Counted from the stretch's first letter, positions 1-8,859 are shown. The stretch is DNA of 64,000 nucleotides from a bacterium (GCA_018780265.1 JADMJV010000032.1:1-64000), one strand, 5' to 3'. Notes: generated by a model not told the origin, from the letters alone. Translations and numbers: made by a program.

Positions 1-71
1 GTCAAAAACCGTGTTCCGGACGGTTCAACCGTTGGGAACGAGCCGTAGGTTAGCACGGCCGCCCCACTGTG

Positions 72-1658
72 TCAAGCCTCTATGATCTTCCGCAACAGAG
101 CGATATTCAGGCCATAGGTCGCATCCAGCCCTCGCGTTGATAACGAGCGGGCCAGACTTTCACCCGGTACCAACGGGGTGTCCGAAGCATAATAGCCGAT
201 CGCCACCCGCATCCCTTCACGCAGCAAACCCAGCTTTAAAGCCTGGTGGACCGCCCTGAGGTAAGGAATCCCTTCCATCTCCAAACCCAGCACCTTCCAG
301 TCATCCCGGTAGGAGCGCAAAAGGTCATCGTTCTGTAAAATCGTACCCAGTACCGTCAAAACAGGCCCACCGCCGTGCACTTCCCCCACCAATCCCTCCA
401 AGTCCGACACTTCCAGCCAGTTGCCGCCGGGAATGTCGTAGAGATCATTGGTCCCCTCACGAATCAAATAGCTTGGCAACATCAGGCTGCCGCGGGCCCC
501 AACCAGGCAGCCCGCTTTGCCCATAATCGAAAGACTGCACACGTGATGCCCGCCCAACTCCCGGAAAAGCTGTTCACCGACCACCCCCGCCTGATCCCCA
601 AATGCGTAATCAAAGTTGACGATGACGGCTTCACAATCGAATTGCCCCAAACGCGGGTCACACTGCCCCGCGGGAAGCCGAGCTAAATCGATCAATTGAG
701 CCGTAACCCCCACCCGATCCAGGTCACTCAGCGTATAAATGCCCACCTGTGCATGCATCTCAGCCTGCTCCGCCTGTTTCTCAGGATGAGCCTCCATCCA
801 CCTCTTCAACAAATAGTAGATTCGATTGCCAGCCGCCACCTCGGCCGGGACTTCCTCGAAAGCCAAAATCTCCTCGGCGTATTTGCGCACAAAGGGGCTT
901 AACAAATTCACCGTAGAGTGAGTATTGCTCGACATCAAGTGAATTTTCCGTTGCCCGGAAGTCCGTCGGGCCACCTCCTGGGCCAGGCGGCGGGCCCATG
1001 TTCGCGACCGGTCCAGAGCACTCTGCAAACAGTAGTCCCGATGGAGGCGGACGCGCAGATGCGAGGGCCGGTCCACCAGGTCCACCACGCGGGCCAGAGT
1101 CTCATCGCCCCAAACTTCGCGCAGAGCCATAATCTGATCGTCGGTGGTTCCGATCTCAAAGGCCAGCCGCACCAGAAGGCGATTCTCCAGCCCCTGGTCG
1201 GGACCCGAAAAGGCCCTCAAATCCGTCATCAACTCGGTATCTTTGAGCAGCCGCTCCAACTTGCGAGACTCCACCTCAAACGCGCTCAACAAGGTCACCA
1301 AGTCCAAGAGTTCGGTGACCCCTTCACGAGCCACGATGACCATGCGCTCTGGCCCCAACAAGAAGGTGGCTCGGCGCCGCGAGGCCACGAAGACCTCCTG
1401 CAGGCCCTTTAGCTCGGGGACCTTGTCGGGGATATCCGACTGCACCAAAATTTCGCGCACCATGTGAATGCCCTCCGGCAGACGAGCGAGGACATAGAGC
1501 AAGTCGTCGATATCCACCATGTCCTCGACATTGCAGTAGCGATGCAAGCTCGGTTGAATGTCCCGATAGGCGCCCAAGAAATCATCAATCGAAAAACTGC
1601 CCTGAAGGGCTCCGTGACGCACCAAGATTTCAAAGTCGTGGATGGATTGCTGATTCAT
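72..1658 (-). CDS. Conserved protein of unknown function, nucleosidase-like C-terminus
   Basis: A 528-residue soluble protein with no signal peptide or membrane segment. The open frame extends upstream to 2129, but that extra part is Arg/Pro/Trp-rich and antisense to the ABC-F gene. I therefore start at the ATG at 1658, which gives the natural sequence MNQQSIHDFEIL. The N-terminal half is helical and charged. The C-terminal half carries a GKAG turn and a GLEMEG motif about 60 residues from the end, reminiscent of the LEMEG/DMEG motif of purine nucleoside phosphorylases and MTA/SAH nucleosidases. It may belong to a named family of unknown function (DUF6909 comes to mind) but I cannot confirm this. 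It is divergent from the ABC-F gene with a 77-bp gap. The nucleosidase link is inference. Confidence 0.75.
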   Translation of the reverse strand: MNQQSIHDFEILVRHGALQGSFSIDDFLGAYRDIQPSLHRYCNVEDMVDIDDLLYVLARLPEGIHMVREILVQSDIPDKVPELKGLQEVFVASRRRATFLLGPERMVIVAREGVTELLDLVTLLSAFEVESRKLERLLKDTELMTDLRAFSGPDQGLENRLLVRLAFEIGTTDDQIMALREVWGDETLARVVDLVDRPSHLRVRLHRDYCLQSALDRSRTWARRLAQEVARRTSGQRKIHLMSSNTHSTVNLLSPFVRKYAEEILAFEEVPAEVAAGNRIYYLLKRWMEAHPEKQAEQAEMHAQVGIYTLSDLDRVGVTAQLIDLARLPAGQCDPRLGQFDCEAVIVNFDYAFGDQAGVVGEQLFRELGGHHVCSLSIMGKAGCLVGARGSLMLPSYLIREGTNDLYDIPGGNWLEVSDLEGLVGEVHGGGPVLTVLGTILQNDDLLRSYRDDWKVLGLEMEGIPYLRAVHQALKLGLLREGMRVAIGYYASDTPLVPGESLARSLSTRGLDATYGLNIALLRKIIEA

Positions 1659-1735
1659 GCAGAGCGCTTCTTGAGGCCCCCGCGCCACCCTCCATCCGGC
1701 AGGGAATCTTGCAGGTTGTGCAAATCGCCTCCGCC

Positions 1736-3367
1736 ATGCTGCACTTTTCCAATATAACCAAGCACCTGGGCGGTCGCACCCTCTACAAAAACGCCAGCTT
1801 TCAGGCCAATCCAGGAGACAAGGTAGGCCTGGTAGGCCCCAATGGAGCAGGCAAGTCCACCATCTTCCGAATTTTAGTCGGATTGGACGGCGTCGACGAA
1901 GGTCAGGTCTCCATGCCGGCCAAGACGGTGGTGGGCTACTTTTCCCAAGATGTGGCCGAGATGAGCGGTCGCACCGTCCTGCAGGAAGTGCTGGACGGCG
2001 CCGGCAAGGTAGCCCAATTGGCTCAGACCATCGCCGACATGGAAGATCGCTTGAGCCAGGACCTGGACGAGGACGAAATGACCAGGTTACTTGAGCGCTA
2101 CGGCGACGTGCGCGATGAGTTCGAGGCACTGGGGGGCTACGAAGTAGAGGTGCGCGCCCAAACGGTATTGACCGGCCTGGGAATACCCGTGGAAGATCAC
2201 CAACGTGCCGTGGAAACCTTTAGCGGTGGATGGAAAATGCGCATCGCACTGGCTCGCATCCTCACTCTTCAACCGGACTTGCTGCTGATGGACGAGCCCA
2301 CCAACCACCTCGACCTGGAATCGATCATCTGGCTGGAAGAATGGCTAAAAACCTACCCTGGCACCATGATTCTGACCAGCCACGACCGGGAGTTTATGAA
2401 TCGCATCGTGACCCGCATCATCGAAGTAAACCTGGGCCAATTGACAGTCTACGGGGGCAACTACGATTACTATGAAAAAGAGCGTGACCTGCGGGCTGAG
2501 CAGACCCTGGCCAGCCACAAGCGACAACAAGACATGCTGGCTAAGGAAGAAGAGTTCATCGCGCGCTTTAAAGCGCGCGCCTCGCACGCAGCCCAGGTCC
2601 AATCCCGAGTCAAGAAGTTGGACAAAATCGAACGTATCGAGATTCCAGACGAGCAGCGAGCCGTCAAATTCGAGTTTCCCGCCCCTCCTCGTTCGGGCGA
2701 AGAAGTGGTGCAGATCAAGCAGGTCGGCAAGGTGTGGAATCAGGCCGACGGCCGGGAAAAGCGAGTCTTGCAAGGAGTCGACACGGTGGTGCGGCGCCTC
2801 AACAAGGTGGCCGTGGTGGGCGTTAATGGCGCCGGAAAGTCCACCCTGCTCAAGATGCTCAGTCGTCAGACCGAACCCAGCGAAGGCCAGGCCGTTATTG
2901 GAGCCAGTGTGGAAATGGGCTACTTCAGCCAAAATTCGCTCGATCTGCTGGACCCCAATTTAACCGTTTTTGAGCAAGTCTATGCCTCTATGCCTACCGC
3001 CACCATCGGCCAGGTGCGCACCCTGCTGGGGTCTTTCCTTTTTAGCGGCGACGACGCCGACAAGAAGATTTCGATCCTGTCGGGAGGCGAGAAGAGCCGC
3101 GTGGTACTGGCTATGATCCTGGCTCGACCGGTCAATTTCCTGGTGCTCGACGAACCGACCAACCATCTGGACCTGCGTTCGCGCGAAATTCTGATGGATT
3201 CCCTGGCCGCATTTGAAGGCACGATCGTGCTGGTGTCCCACGACCGCCACTTTCTCAAGACCGTATCCAACCGCGTGTTCCATATCGAGAATGGTCACAT
3301 GCGAGTATTTGAGGGCGGCTATCAGGAGTTTCTCGAGTCGGCCCAAGGGGATGCACGGGCCCGCTGA
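1736..3367 (+). CDS. ABC-F family ATP-binding protein (Uup/YbiT/EttA type)
   Basis: A 543-residue protein with two complete ABC ATPase domains and no membrane segment, which is the ABC-F layout. Known members act on the ribosome, rescuing or regulating translation, or protecting from antibiotics. Domain 1 has Walker A GPNGAGKST (about residue 34), signature FSGGW and Walker B LLMDEPTNHLDL. Domain 2 has GVNGAGKST (about 363), signature LSGGEKS and LVLDEPTNHLDL. A charged linker of about 80 residues joins them, as expected for the tRNA-contacting arm. The ATG at 1736 is preferred over an in-frame TTG at 1709 because homologous proteins start near this point. The exact subfamily cannot be fixed by eye. 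Confidence 0.93.
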   Translation: MLHFSNITKHLGGRTLYKNASFQANPGDKVGLVGPNGAGKSTIFRILVGLDGVDEGQVSMPAKTVVGYFSQDVAEMSGRTVLQEVLDGAGKVAQLAQTIADMEDRLSQDLDEDEMTRLLERYGDVRDEFEALGGYEVEVRAQTVLTGLGIPVEDHQRAVETFSGGWKMRIALARILTLQPDLLLMDEPTNHLDLESIIWLEEWLKTYPGTMILTSHDREFMNRIVTRIIEVNLGQLTVYGGNYDYYEKERDLRAEQTLASHKRQQDMLAKEEEFIARFKARASHAAQVQSRVKKLDKIERIEIPDEQRAVKFEFPAPPRSGEEVVQIKQVGKVWNQADGREKRVLQGVDTVVRRLNKVAVVGVNGAGKSTLLKMLSRQTEPSEGQAVIGASVEMGYFSQNSLDLLDPNLTVFEQVYASMPTATIGQVRTLLGSFLFSGDDADKKISILSGGEKSRVVLAMILARPVNFLVLDEPTNHLDLRSREILMDSLAAFEGTIVLVSHDRHFLKTVSNRVFHIENGHMRVFEGGYQEFLESAQGDARAR

Positions 3368-3381
3368 GCACGGGCAAAAAG

Positions 3382-3411
3382 AAAGGGAGAATTCGCGAGA
3401 AAACTCCCTTT
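3382..3411 (+). terminator. Weak hairpin after the ABC-F gene
   Basis: AAAGGGAG (3382-3389) pairs with CTCCCTTT (3404-3411) across a 14-nt loop, 15 bp after the ABC-F stop. There is no further T tract, so termination activity is uncertain. Confidence 0.4.
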
Positions 3412-3518
3412 ACAGTGCTTTAGGTAGACTCGAAGCACCCTGCGGCCCAGGCCGAGAATGCCCATTTAAGACTACGCGACCCGGGCCCGAGTGTAACTGA
3501 TCTAGATCAATTTTCCCT

Positions 3519-3553
3519 AAAAAAAAGAGGACCCTTATTTTGTAAGGGTCCTC
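3519..3553 (-). terminator. Rho-independent terminator of the tRNA operon
   Basis: On the minus strand a GAGGACCCTTA stem with an A/T loop is followed by eight T residues, 3 bp after the CCA end of tRNA-Phe. It ends the Val-Asp-Phe tRNA transcript. Confidence 0.9.
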
Positions 3554-3555
3554 GA

Positions 3556-3631
3556 TGGTGCCGTGGGGCGGAATCGAACCGCCGACACTGCGATTTTCAG
3601 TCGCATGCTCTACCAACTGAGCTACCGCGGC
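3556..3631 (-). tRNA. tRNA-Phe (GAA)
   Basis: A cloverleaf with anticodon loop CTGAAAA (anticodon GAA), D-arm GCTC/GAGC, T-stem GGCGG/CCGCC and an encoded CCA end. The acceptor arms GCCGCGG and CCACGGC leave a C-A mismatch at 5:68. It is the last gene of a three-tRNA operon, 5 bp after tRNA-Asp. Confidence 0.96.
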
Positions 3632-3636
3632 ATATA

Positions 3637-3713
3637 TGGCGGGAGCGACGGGATTCGAACCCGCGATCTCCGGCGTGACAGGCCGGCGCCTTAAGCCTCT
3701 AGGCCACACCCCC
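3637..3713 (-). tRNA. tRNA-Asp (GTC), copy 1
   Basis: Anticodon loop CTGTCAC (GTC), discriminator G73 as expected for Asp, anticodon stem CCGGC/GCCGG, T-loop TTCGAAT and an encoded CCA. The 77-nt gene is identical over its whole length to the copy at 10771-10847. Confidence 0.96.
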
Positions 3714-3719
3714 GCGGTG

Positions 3720-3794
3720 TGGTGGGCGAAATAGGATTTGAACCTACAACCCCCTGCATGTGACGCAGGTGCTCTGCCGTTGAGCTATCCGCCC
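3720..3794 (-). tRNA. tRNA-Val (CAC)
   Basis: Acceptor GGGCGGA/TTCGCCC, D-arm GCTC/GAGC, anticodon stem CCTGC/GCAGG with loop GTCACAT (anticodon CAC, reading GUG), encoded CCA. First gene of the tRNA operon on the minus strand; only 6 bp separate it from tRNA-Asp. Confidence 0.95.
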
Positions 3795-3858
3795 GGCAAC
3801 GGAATAATAGCCTGGCATCCATGGCTTGTCAACCCGATTTAACTCCGCCCTCCAAGCA

Positions 3859-3890
3859 AAGAAGAGACGCCCACTTGGGCGTCTCTTCTT
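3859..3890 (-). terminator. Terminator of the phasin-like gene
   Basis: A near-perfect hairpin with AAGAAGAGACGCCC arms and a 4-nt loop, 17 bp past the stop codon of the minus-strand phasin-like gene. It is followed by only a short T run, and may also act in the other direction. Confidence 0.75.
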
Positions 3891-3907
3891 TGGCACAGAG
3901 GAAAGGC

Positions 3908-4249
3908 TTACTTGGCGGCTTTGGCGCTCAGTGTTTCCACTTGTTTGGTCAGCAACTCGACCTGCTTTTGCATCTGCTCCAGTGTCTGCTGACTGGCGGT
4001 CTTGTAGGTATCAAAACTGAGCTTGACGCTCTGCTGAACCATATCTTGCAGCAATTTCTGGTTTTCTTTGGCCTGCTCGGCGATCTTCTCGGCGATCTTG
4101 ACGGCCTGTTCGCGGGTCAATTTGTTTTGCTCCATCCACAAGGCTGCGAACTTCTCGCCCTGCTCCTGGAACCAGAACATCGACTGGAAGGCTTTGGTGG
4201 AGTTGTCGATCATCTGATCCATCATCTGGTTAAGTTTTACGTCGGTCAT
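3908..4249 (-). CDS. Phasin-like coiled-coil protein
   Basis: A 113-residue, Gln/Lys/Glu-rich, cysteine-free protein predicted to be almost all helix with a long amphipathic coiled coil in the second half (LEQMQKQVELLTKQVETL). The N-terminal helix has aromatic residues (FQSMFWFQEQ) as in phasins, which coat polyhydroxyalkanoate granules. No PHA genes are in the window, so granule association is inferred from shape only. A Shine-Dalgarno AAGGGGA lies 8 bp before the ATG. It has its own terminator. Other small coiled-coil proteins cannot be excluded. Confidence 0.75.
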   Translation of the reverse strand: MTDVKLNQMMDQMIDNSTKAFQSMFWFQEQGEKFAALWMEQNKLTREQAVKIAEKIAEQAKENQKLLQDMVQQSVKLSFDTYKTASQQTLEQMQKQVELLTKQVETLSAKAAK

Positions 4250-4383
4250 TTTTTTATTCCCCTTGGTGTATTTTCTTCGACCCCAAGATAAGGCGCCGCA
4301 GTTGCAGACCGGTTGTGAAAAATGTGGCTGTGCATTGCATCGTGGTTGCAGGGCCGCCCCTCTCCTGAGGGAATCGGCTCAGA

Positions 4384-5109
4384 ATGCGGCGCGCGACATG
4401 GGCAATGATTGGCATGCTGACCCTGGCCGGACTGGCCTTTGGAGCGGCTACGGCCTACTTCAAAGGTCGCGCTTTTCGCCTCTACCATGGGGGCTGGTTT
4501 CACACTCAACGCAGTTTACAGGCACCTGCCTCGGTGGCCGAGCATGCCCGTCAACTCGACCGTGACCTGTCAGACCTGCAGCGTTTGCAGCCGGGCCTGG
4601 CCCGAGTGGAAAGAAAATATTTGGGGCAACCCCTCGATGAGACCCAGTCGCTTCTCTATCTGCTGGGAATGCAAGCTTTGAAAAACAAGGAACCCAAGAA
4701 ATTTGAGTTGATATCCCACCTGCTCAACGAGATCTGGCTGCAAGAGCGAGACGCCAGCCAGCTTGACGTGGACCGAGTTCAGACCCTGAACCGCTTTCAA
4801 CAGAGAATCCTGGCCTTCTACGCCAGCTCAGCTCTACAGAGAGGCAAAGCCTCCCTGCCCTCGGTAGACCCCAAAGCCTGGGCAGGGCGCCTCAGTCTGG
4901 GCCATCGACTGTTGCTCAACCATCGAGTGAAGCAATGGCACGAATGGGAGGTCTGGGGAGGGCTGACCACCTGGCGCGAAGCTTGCGACGTTCTTGAACG
5001 TCTGGACCGCTGGCACCAGGAACTGGAGACTGGCAAAGTTCTCAGTCCGCCCTCGCCCCAACTCAAGTCCCTCTATGAGGCCTTACTACCCTTGCAGACC
5101 GGTCCCTGA
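4384..5109 (+). CDS. Membrane-anchored helical protein of unknown function
   Basis: A 241-residue protein with one N-terminal hydrophobic segment (about residues 6-24, WAMIGMLTLAGLAFGAATAY) preceded by two Arg, so it is probably a membrane anchor or uncleaved signal. The rest is hydrophilic and helix-rich with many Leu/Gln/Glu/Arg and Trp residues, and probably faces the periplasm. I recognise no domain. Its last 24 bp overlap the 3' end of the convergent ada gene. Confidence 0.65.
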   Translation: MRRATWAMIGMLTLAGLAFGAATAYFKGRAFRLYHGGWFHTQRSLQAPASVAEHARQLDRDLSDLQRLQPGLARVERKYLGQPLDETQSLLYLLGMQALKNKEPKKFELISHLLNEIWLQERDASQLDVDRVQTLNRFQQRILAFYASSALQRGKASLPSVDPKAWAGRLSLGHRLLLNHRVKQWHEWEVWGGLTTWREACDVLERLDRWHQELETGKVLSPPSPQLKSLYEALLPLQTGP

Positions 5110-6138
5110 CAACTGAGCCTCCCGCTCCAGCAGGTCGCGCTTGCGCTCCACACCCCAGCGGTATCCCGAGAGTCCACCGTCGCTGCGCACCACCCGATGA
5201 CAGGGAATGGCCACGGCCAGGGGGTTAGCAGCGCAGGCACTGGCTACCGCACGCACAGCCTTGGGCAGACCGATCTTCTGGGCCAGTTGGGTATAGCTAA
5301 CCGTGGTGCCCGCAGGAATGGAGCACAGCGCCTGCCAGACGCGTTTCTGAAAAACGGTTCCCCGCATATCCAGAGGGAGTTGCAGTCCAAGGGCCGGGGC
5401 TTCTACAAAACCGACCACTTGGGCCACCATCGCCTCGAAACCGCCATCCGCTCCAATCAGTTGGGCCCGCGGGAAACGGTCCTGCAGGTCCTCCGTTAAC
5501 CGTTGCGCGTCATCACCCAGCAAAATGGAGCACACTCCCCGTTCGCTACAAGCCACCAGGATAGCTCCCAGCGAGCATTGGCCCACGGCAAAGCGCAAGA
5601 CGGCATTGGCGCCACCGTCGCGAAATTGGCCGGGCGTCATGCCCAGCGTTCGCTCGGACGATTCGTAAAATCGGCCGCCTGAATTGTATCCTGACTCATA
5701 AATCGCCTGCGTTACTGTCGCTCCGCGAGTGAGATGTTCACGCACTCGATGCCAGCGATGAGCCGCTGCGTAAGCCTTCGGGGTCATACCTATCACGGCG
5801 TGAAAGAGCCGCTGAAAATGCGACCGGCTCAATCCCGCCTGCCGGGCCAGCTCCCCTGAATCCGGAAGCTCGTCGCTTGCCTCAATGCGCCGGCATGCAG
5901 CCACCATCAGGGCCGCCTGACGCTCAGCCAGGGACGGCTGGTCTGGCTGGCAGCGCTTGCAAGCACGGAAACCCGCCTGCTCGGCCTGATGGGCGCTATC
6001 GTAGAAATTCACATTCTCGGGGCGAGGCAGGCGCGAGCCACAGCCAGGCCTGCAATAGACTTTTGTCGTCTCGACCGAGTAAAAGAACGGCTCATCCTGG
6101 CGATTTACCACAGCCTGCCAGCGGGGGTCATTGTGCAT
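5086..6138 (-). CDS. ada: Ada: bifunctional DNA-methylation repair protein and transcriptional activator
   Basis: A 350-residue protein with the full Ada layout. The N-terminal zinc domain carries the methyl-phosphotriester acceptor Cys in VYCRPGC and the second Cys pair in RACKRCQPD. An AraC-type HTH follows (about 85-180, LARQAGLSRSHFQRLF). The C-terminal O6-alkylguanine-DNA methyltransferase has the active site IPCHRV. By analogy with E. coli Ada it removes alkyl groups and becomes an activator when its N-terminal Cys is methylated. The ATG at 6138 is chosen because a GGAGAG ribosome site precedes it and the upstream frame is not protein-like. Its 3' end overlaps the convergent membrane-protein gene. 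Confidence 0.95.
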   Translation of the reverse strand: MHNDPRWQAVVNRQDEPFFYSVETTKVYCRPGCGSRLPRPENVNFYDSAHQAEQAGFRACKRCQPDQPSLAERQAALMVAACRRIEASDELPDSGELARQAGLSRSHFQRLFHAVIGMTPKAYAAAHRWHRVREHLTRGATVTQAIYESGYNSGGRFYESSERTLGMTPGQFRDGGANAVLRFAVGQCSLGAILVACSERGVCSILLGDDAQRLTEDLQDRFPRAQLIGADGGFEAMVAQVVGFVEAPALGLQLPLDMRGTVFQKRVWQALCSIPAGTTVSYTQLAQKIGLPKAVRAVASACAANPLAVAIPCHRVVRSDGGLSGYRWGVERKRDLLEREAQLSGTGLQG

Positions 6139-6237
6139 GATAGTCTCTCCATTTCTTCGCAACCTCGCAGCCCCATTCAAGATCGATTCCCCACTCTGTG
6201 CACTCCCAAATGCGCTTTTGAATTCCCTATAAAAGAA

Positions 6238-6272
6238 AGAAGCCCGGACGGCCACATACCGCCCGGGCTTTC
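6238..6272 (-). terminator. Terminator after the repeat lipoprotein gene
   Basis: On the minus strand AAGCCCGGGCGG...CCGTCCGGGCTT forms a GC-rich hairpin followed by CTTTCTTTT. It lies between the lipoprotein stop and ada. Confidence 0.85.
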
Positions 6273-6288
6273 TACCCCCCACAACCGA

Positions 6289-8322
6289 TCATGGGGAGGT
6301 AACCAACGATTGCAGTCCGACCGCCAGAAACTGTCCGGCGCCGGTCACCATTCCGCCACAGGTGGTGTTGAACTGTGTCACCCAGATGACACCGTCGTTA
6401 GACGTGATCACATTGATCATCGAAGTTGAGTGCGACGAAGCATTGGGTGGCGCGTTGCTAAAGCGTCCGCCTCCGGCGATGGCAAAGACGCCGTTATTGA
6501 AGGCCACACTGCGCAGGTTACGGGTGCCACCTGAGTTGCGTGCGGTCCAGGTGCCTCCATCGGGAGAGGTGAGAATTACCCCACCATCCCCCACGACCAC
6601 AAACTGACTGCCACCAAAAGCCACCGCCGTCAACAAACCAACACTTCCCGAAGTGCGAGGTGTCCAGGTGGTTGCATCCGGCGACGTCAGGATAGAGCCT
6701 TGATTTCCGACCGCCATAAACTGGCCGCCACCAAACACGATTCCGTTCAACTCGTTGGCTGTCCCGGAAGTGCGAGGAGTCCAGGTTGTGCCATCGGGCG
6801 AAGTCAAAATCGTTCCTTGAGTGCCGGTGGCCACAAACAGGTTGTTGGCAAAGGTCACGGCACCAAGGCTCTGGGTCGTGCCCGAAGTCTGAGCCGTCCA
6901 GGCAACTCCATCTGGAGAACTCAAGATCGTGCCCAGCGCTCCCGTCACGATAAATCGACCGTTGCCAAAAGCCACGCCGTTGAGGGCGTTTCCGGTGGTA
7001 GAATTGCGGGTGGTCCAGATGACTCCATCCGGAGAGGTCTGCAGCTTGCCGGTGGGGCCCACACCCACAAAAGTGCCATTGCCAAAGCCTGTGCAAGCCA
7101 GGGTATCGGTGGTGCCCGCTGGTGGAGACGTCCAGGTGACCGCGTCAGCCGAGGTGAAGATGGCGCCGCCAGTGGCACCAGCCACAAACAGATTGTTGGC
7201 GAAAGCCAGTCCAAACAGTTCGTGAGTGCTTGGTGGCGGTTGACCGGTCCAGGTGACCCCATTGGGCGAGGTGCGCACGCCGGTGCCCACGGCCACAAAC
7301 TGGCTGCCGTTGAAAACCACACGATTGAGTGTGCTCGACGTACCGGACGTCTGCGGCGTCCAGGCCAGGCCATCCGGCGAGGTCAGGATGGTTCCGGAAC
7401 GGCCTACCAGCACAAACTGATTGCTGGCAAAAACCAGGCCCAACAAGTCGCGAATGCTGCCGCTCACGCGAGGAGTCCAGGTGGAGCCATCGGGAGAGGT
7501 CAAAATTGTCCCGCCGTTGCCGGCCGCCACAAAAAGATTGTTGGCAAAAGCCACTTCTTTTAAATCGCTGGAAGTTCCACCGGCCTGGAAGGTCCAATTG
7601 ACGGAATCGGGCGACTGGATGGTGGTGCCAGCTGCGCCCACAGCCACAAATCGCCCATTGCCAAAAGCCACGCCCTCCAGGTTGGTGGCCACCGGTGAAT
7701 CCTGGGCCGTCCAGGTGATCCCGTCGGGCGAGGTGACGATGGTGCCAAACTGGCCTACGGCCACAAAGCGACCGGATGCAAAGGTCAGGCCCAAAAGGTC
7801 AAAGGTAGTGCCGGAATTGCGGGCAACCCAGGCGGTACCGTCAGGAGAGGTTAGAATCTTACCGCCGGTGCCTACACTGACGAACTGCCCGTTGGCGAAG
7901 ACGACTCGCGGCTGAACCCGAAAAGTCCAGTCACGGCCGGCCGATTTGCTCACAGTCAGCTTAACTGCGAAGGCGATCTGATTGAAAGTAGCCGTGACCG
8001 TAGAAACACCCGCCCGCTGTGGAGTCGCCAGACCCTGGGCGTTCACGCTGACCACAGTCGTGTCAGACGATACCCAGAGCGCTTGATTGGTGATGTCCAC
8101 AACCTGACCATCGGGCCCGGGAATACGGGCAGTGAGTTGCAGCGGCTGACTGGTCAGACTGGGGCGACGTGGGGTAATCCCCACGACATCGGGGTTGAGA
8201 CCCCCTCCGGACCCTCCCTGGTTAATAAAGACGGTGTTAAATCCACCGACGCAATCGTCGGAACCGCATCCCCAAACTCCGAGTACGATTAGACAGAATA
8301 ATAGAAGCCAAAGTCGCTTCAA
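6289..8322 (-). CDS. Lipoprotein with Ig-like domain and ~13 propeller-type repeats
   Basis: A 677-residue exported protein. I choose the TTG start at 8322: AGGGAGG lies 5 bp before it and the product then opens MKRLWLLLFCLIVLGVWGC, a signal peptide with a lipobox ending in Cys. An Ig-like (BIG2-type) region follows (about 45-125: VSSDTTVVSVNAQGLATPQRAG). About 13 repeats of ~39 residues then run to the end, consensus F-N-G-x-FVAVG-x-x-GTILTSPDG-x-x-WT-x-R-x-SGT-x-x-L. This resembles BNR/WD-type blades, so it probably folds as one or two beta-propellers. Function unknown; a binding or scaffold role at the envelope is inferred. A further partial repeat ends the protein at LVTSP. Confidence 0.85.
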   Translation of the reverse strand: MKRLWLLLFCLIVLGVWGCGSDDCVGGFNTVFINQGGSGGGLNPDVVGITPRRPSLTSQPLQLTARIPGPDGQVVDITNQALWVSSDTTVVSVNAQGLATPQRAGVSTVTATFNQIAFAVKLTVSKSAGRDWTFRVQPRVVFANGQFVSVGTGGKILTSPDGTAWVARNSGTTFDLLGLTFASGRFVAVGQFGTIVTSPDGITWTAQDSPVATNLEGVAFGNGRFVAVGAAGTTIQSPDSVNWTFQAGGTSSDLKEVAFANNLFVAAGNGGTILTSPDGSTWTPRVSGSIRDLLGLVFASNQFVLVGRSGTILTSPDGLAWTPQTSGTSSTLNRVVFNGSQFVAVGTGVRTSPNGVTWTGQPPPSTHELFGLAFANNLFVAGATGGAIFTSADAVTWTSPPAGTTDTLACTGFGNGTFVGVGPTGKLQTSPDGVIWTTRNSTTGNALNGVAFGNGRFIVTGALGTILSSPDGVAWTAQTSGTTQSLGAVTFANNLFVATGTQGTILTSPDGTTWTPRTSGTANELNGIVFGGGQFMAVGNQGSILTSPDATTWTPRTSGSVGLLTAVAFGGSQFVVVGDGGVILTSPDGGTWTARNSGGTRNLRSVAFNNGVFAIAGGGRFSNAPPNASSHSTSMINVITSNDGVIWVTQFNTTCGGMVTGAGQFLAVGLQSLVTSP

Positions 8323-8401
8323 AATGCCCTCCCTTGTGTGTGGTTTGAGCAAGAGCTCGAACACGGGACATCTAGCTTGAAGGCGCAGATTCCTGCCGGG
8401 T

Positions 8402-8806
8402 TTACCCTACCACTGGCAAACTGGCTCGTAGCTCTCTGCTCAAATCGCCCTCTCGGACATTCACCACTACATGCAGAAGAGGTCCGTCTTGAGCAAAAGA
8501 AACGTGTCCGCCCTGGCCCATTTCGGCAACCGGTCGGCCACGCTCCGAGCCCTGTCTTTGCCACAACTGGCCAGATTGACTCCAGAGCCACCCGTCCACA
8601 CCGTCCCGGCCGTAGTGCAACTGCTCCTCTACGGCATAAATCGCGGAACCAGTGACCTCTTGCTTAATGTGAGCCAGAGCCTGGCTGGCCCAGTAGCCAA
8701 GGCGTGCTTCAGGGTCTACGGGCGTGTCGGCAAACAAACCCCAACGGCGGGCGCTGAATGCCAAAACGATCAGGATAGGGATCAGTAGCAACGGCAAAAG
8801 GTGCAT
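8402..8806 (-). CDS. Small membrane-anchored or secreted protein, unknown
   Basis: A 134-residue protein starting at the ATG at 8806 with a strongly hydrophobic N-terminus (HLLPLLLIPILIVLAFSARR), either a signal peptide or an anchor. The remainder is a small soluble domain with no motif I recognise. A longer TTG-started form (8845) is possible. It is divergent from the PIG-L gene with a 53-bp gap and lies 79 bp upstream of the repeat lipoprotein on the same strand. Confidence 0.55.
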   Translation of the reverse strand: MHLLPLLLIPILIVLAFSARRWGLFADTPVDPEARLGYWASQALAHIKQEVTGSAIYAVEEQLHYGRDGVDGWLWSQSGQLWQRQGSERGRPVAEMGQGGHVSFAQDGPLLHVVVNVREGDLSRELRASLPVVG

Positions 8807-8859
8807 GCGAATGGGTTCCCCTTCGAGGACATAGCCCCCTGGCAAGGAAAGCTCCTGGC

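Noticed and set aside
1659..2129. 157-codon N-terminal extension of the minus-strand unknown gene
   Set aside because: It is antisense to the ABC-F gene and Arg/Pro/Trp-rich, as expected of a GC-rich shadow frame; the natural start is the ATG at 1658.
6289..8322. Regular repeats considered as a CRISPR array
   Set aside because: The ~117-bp period is a protein repeat in an open frame; there are no short identical repeats with unique spacers.
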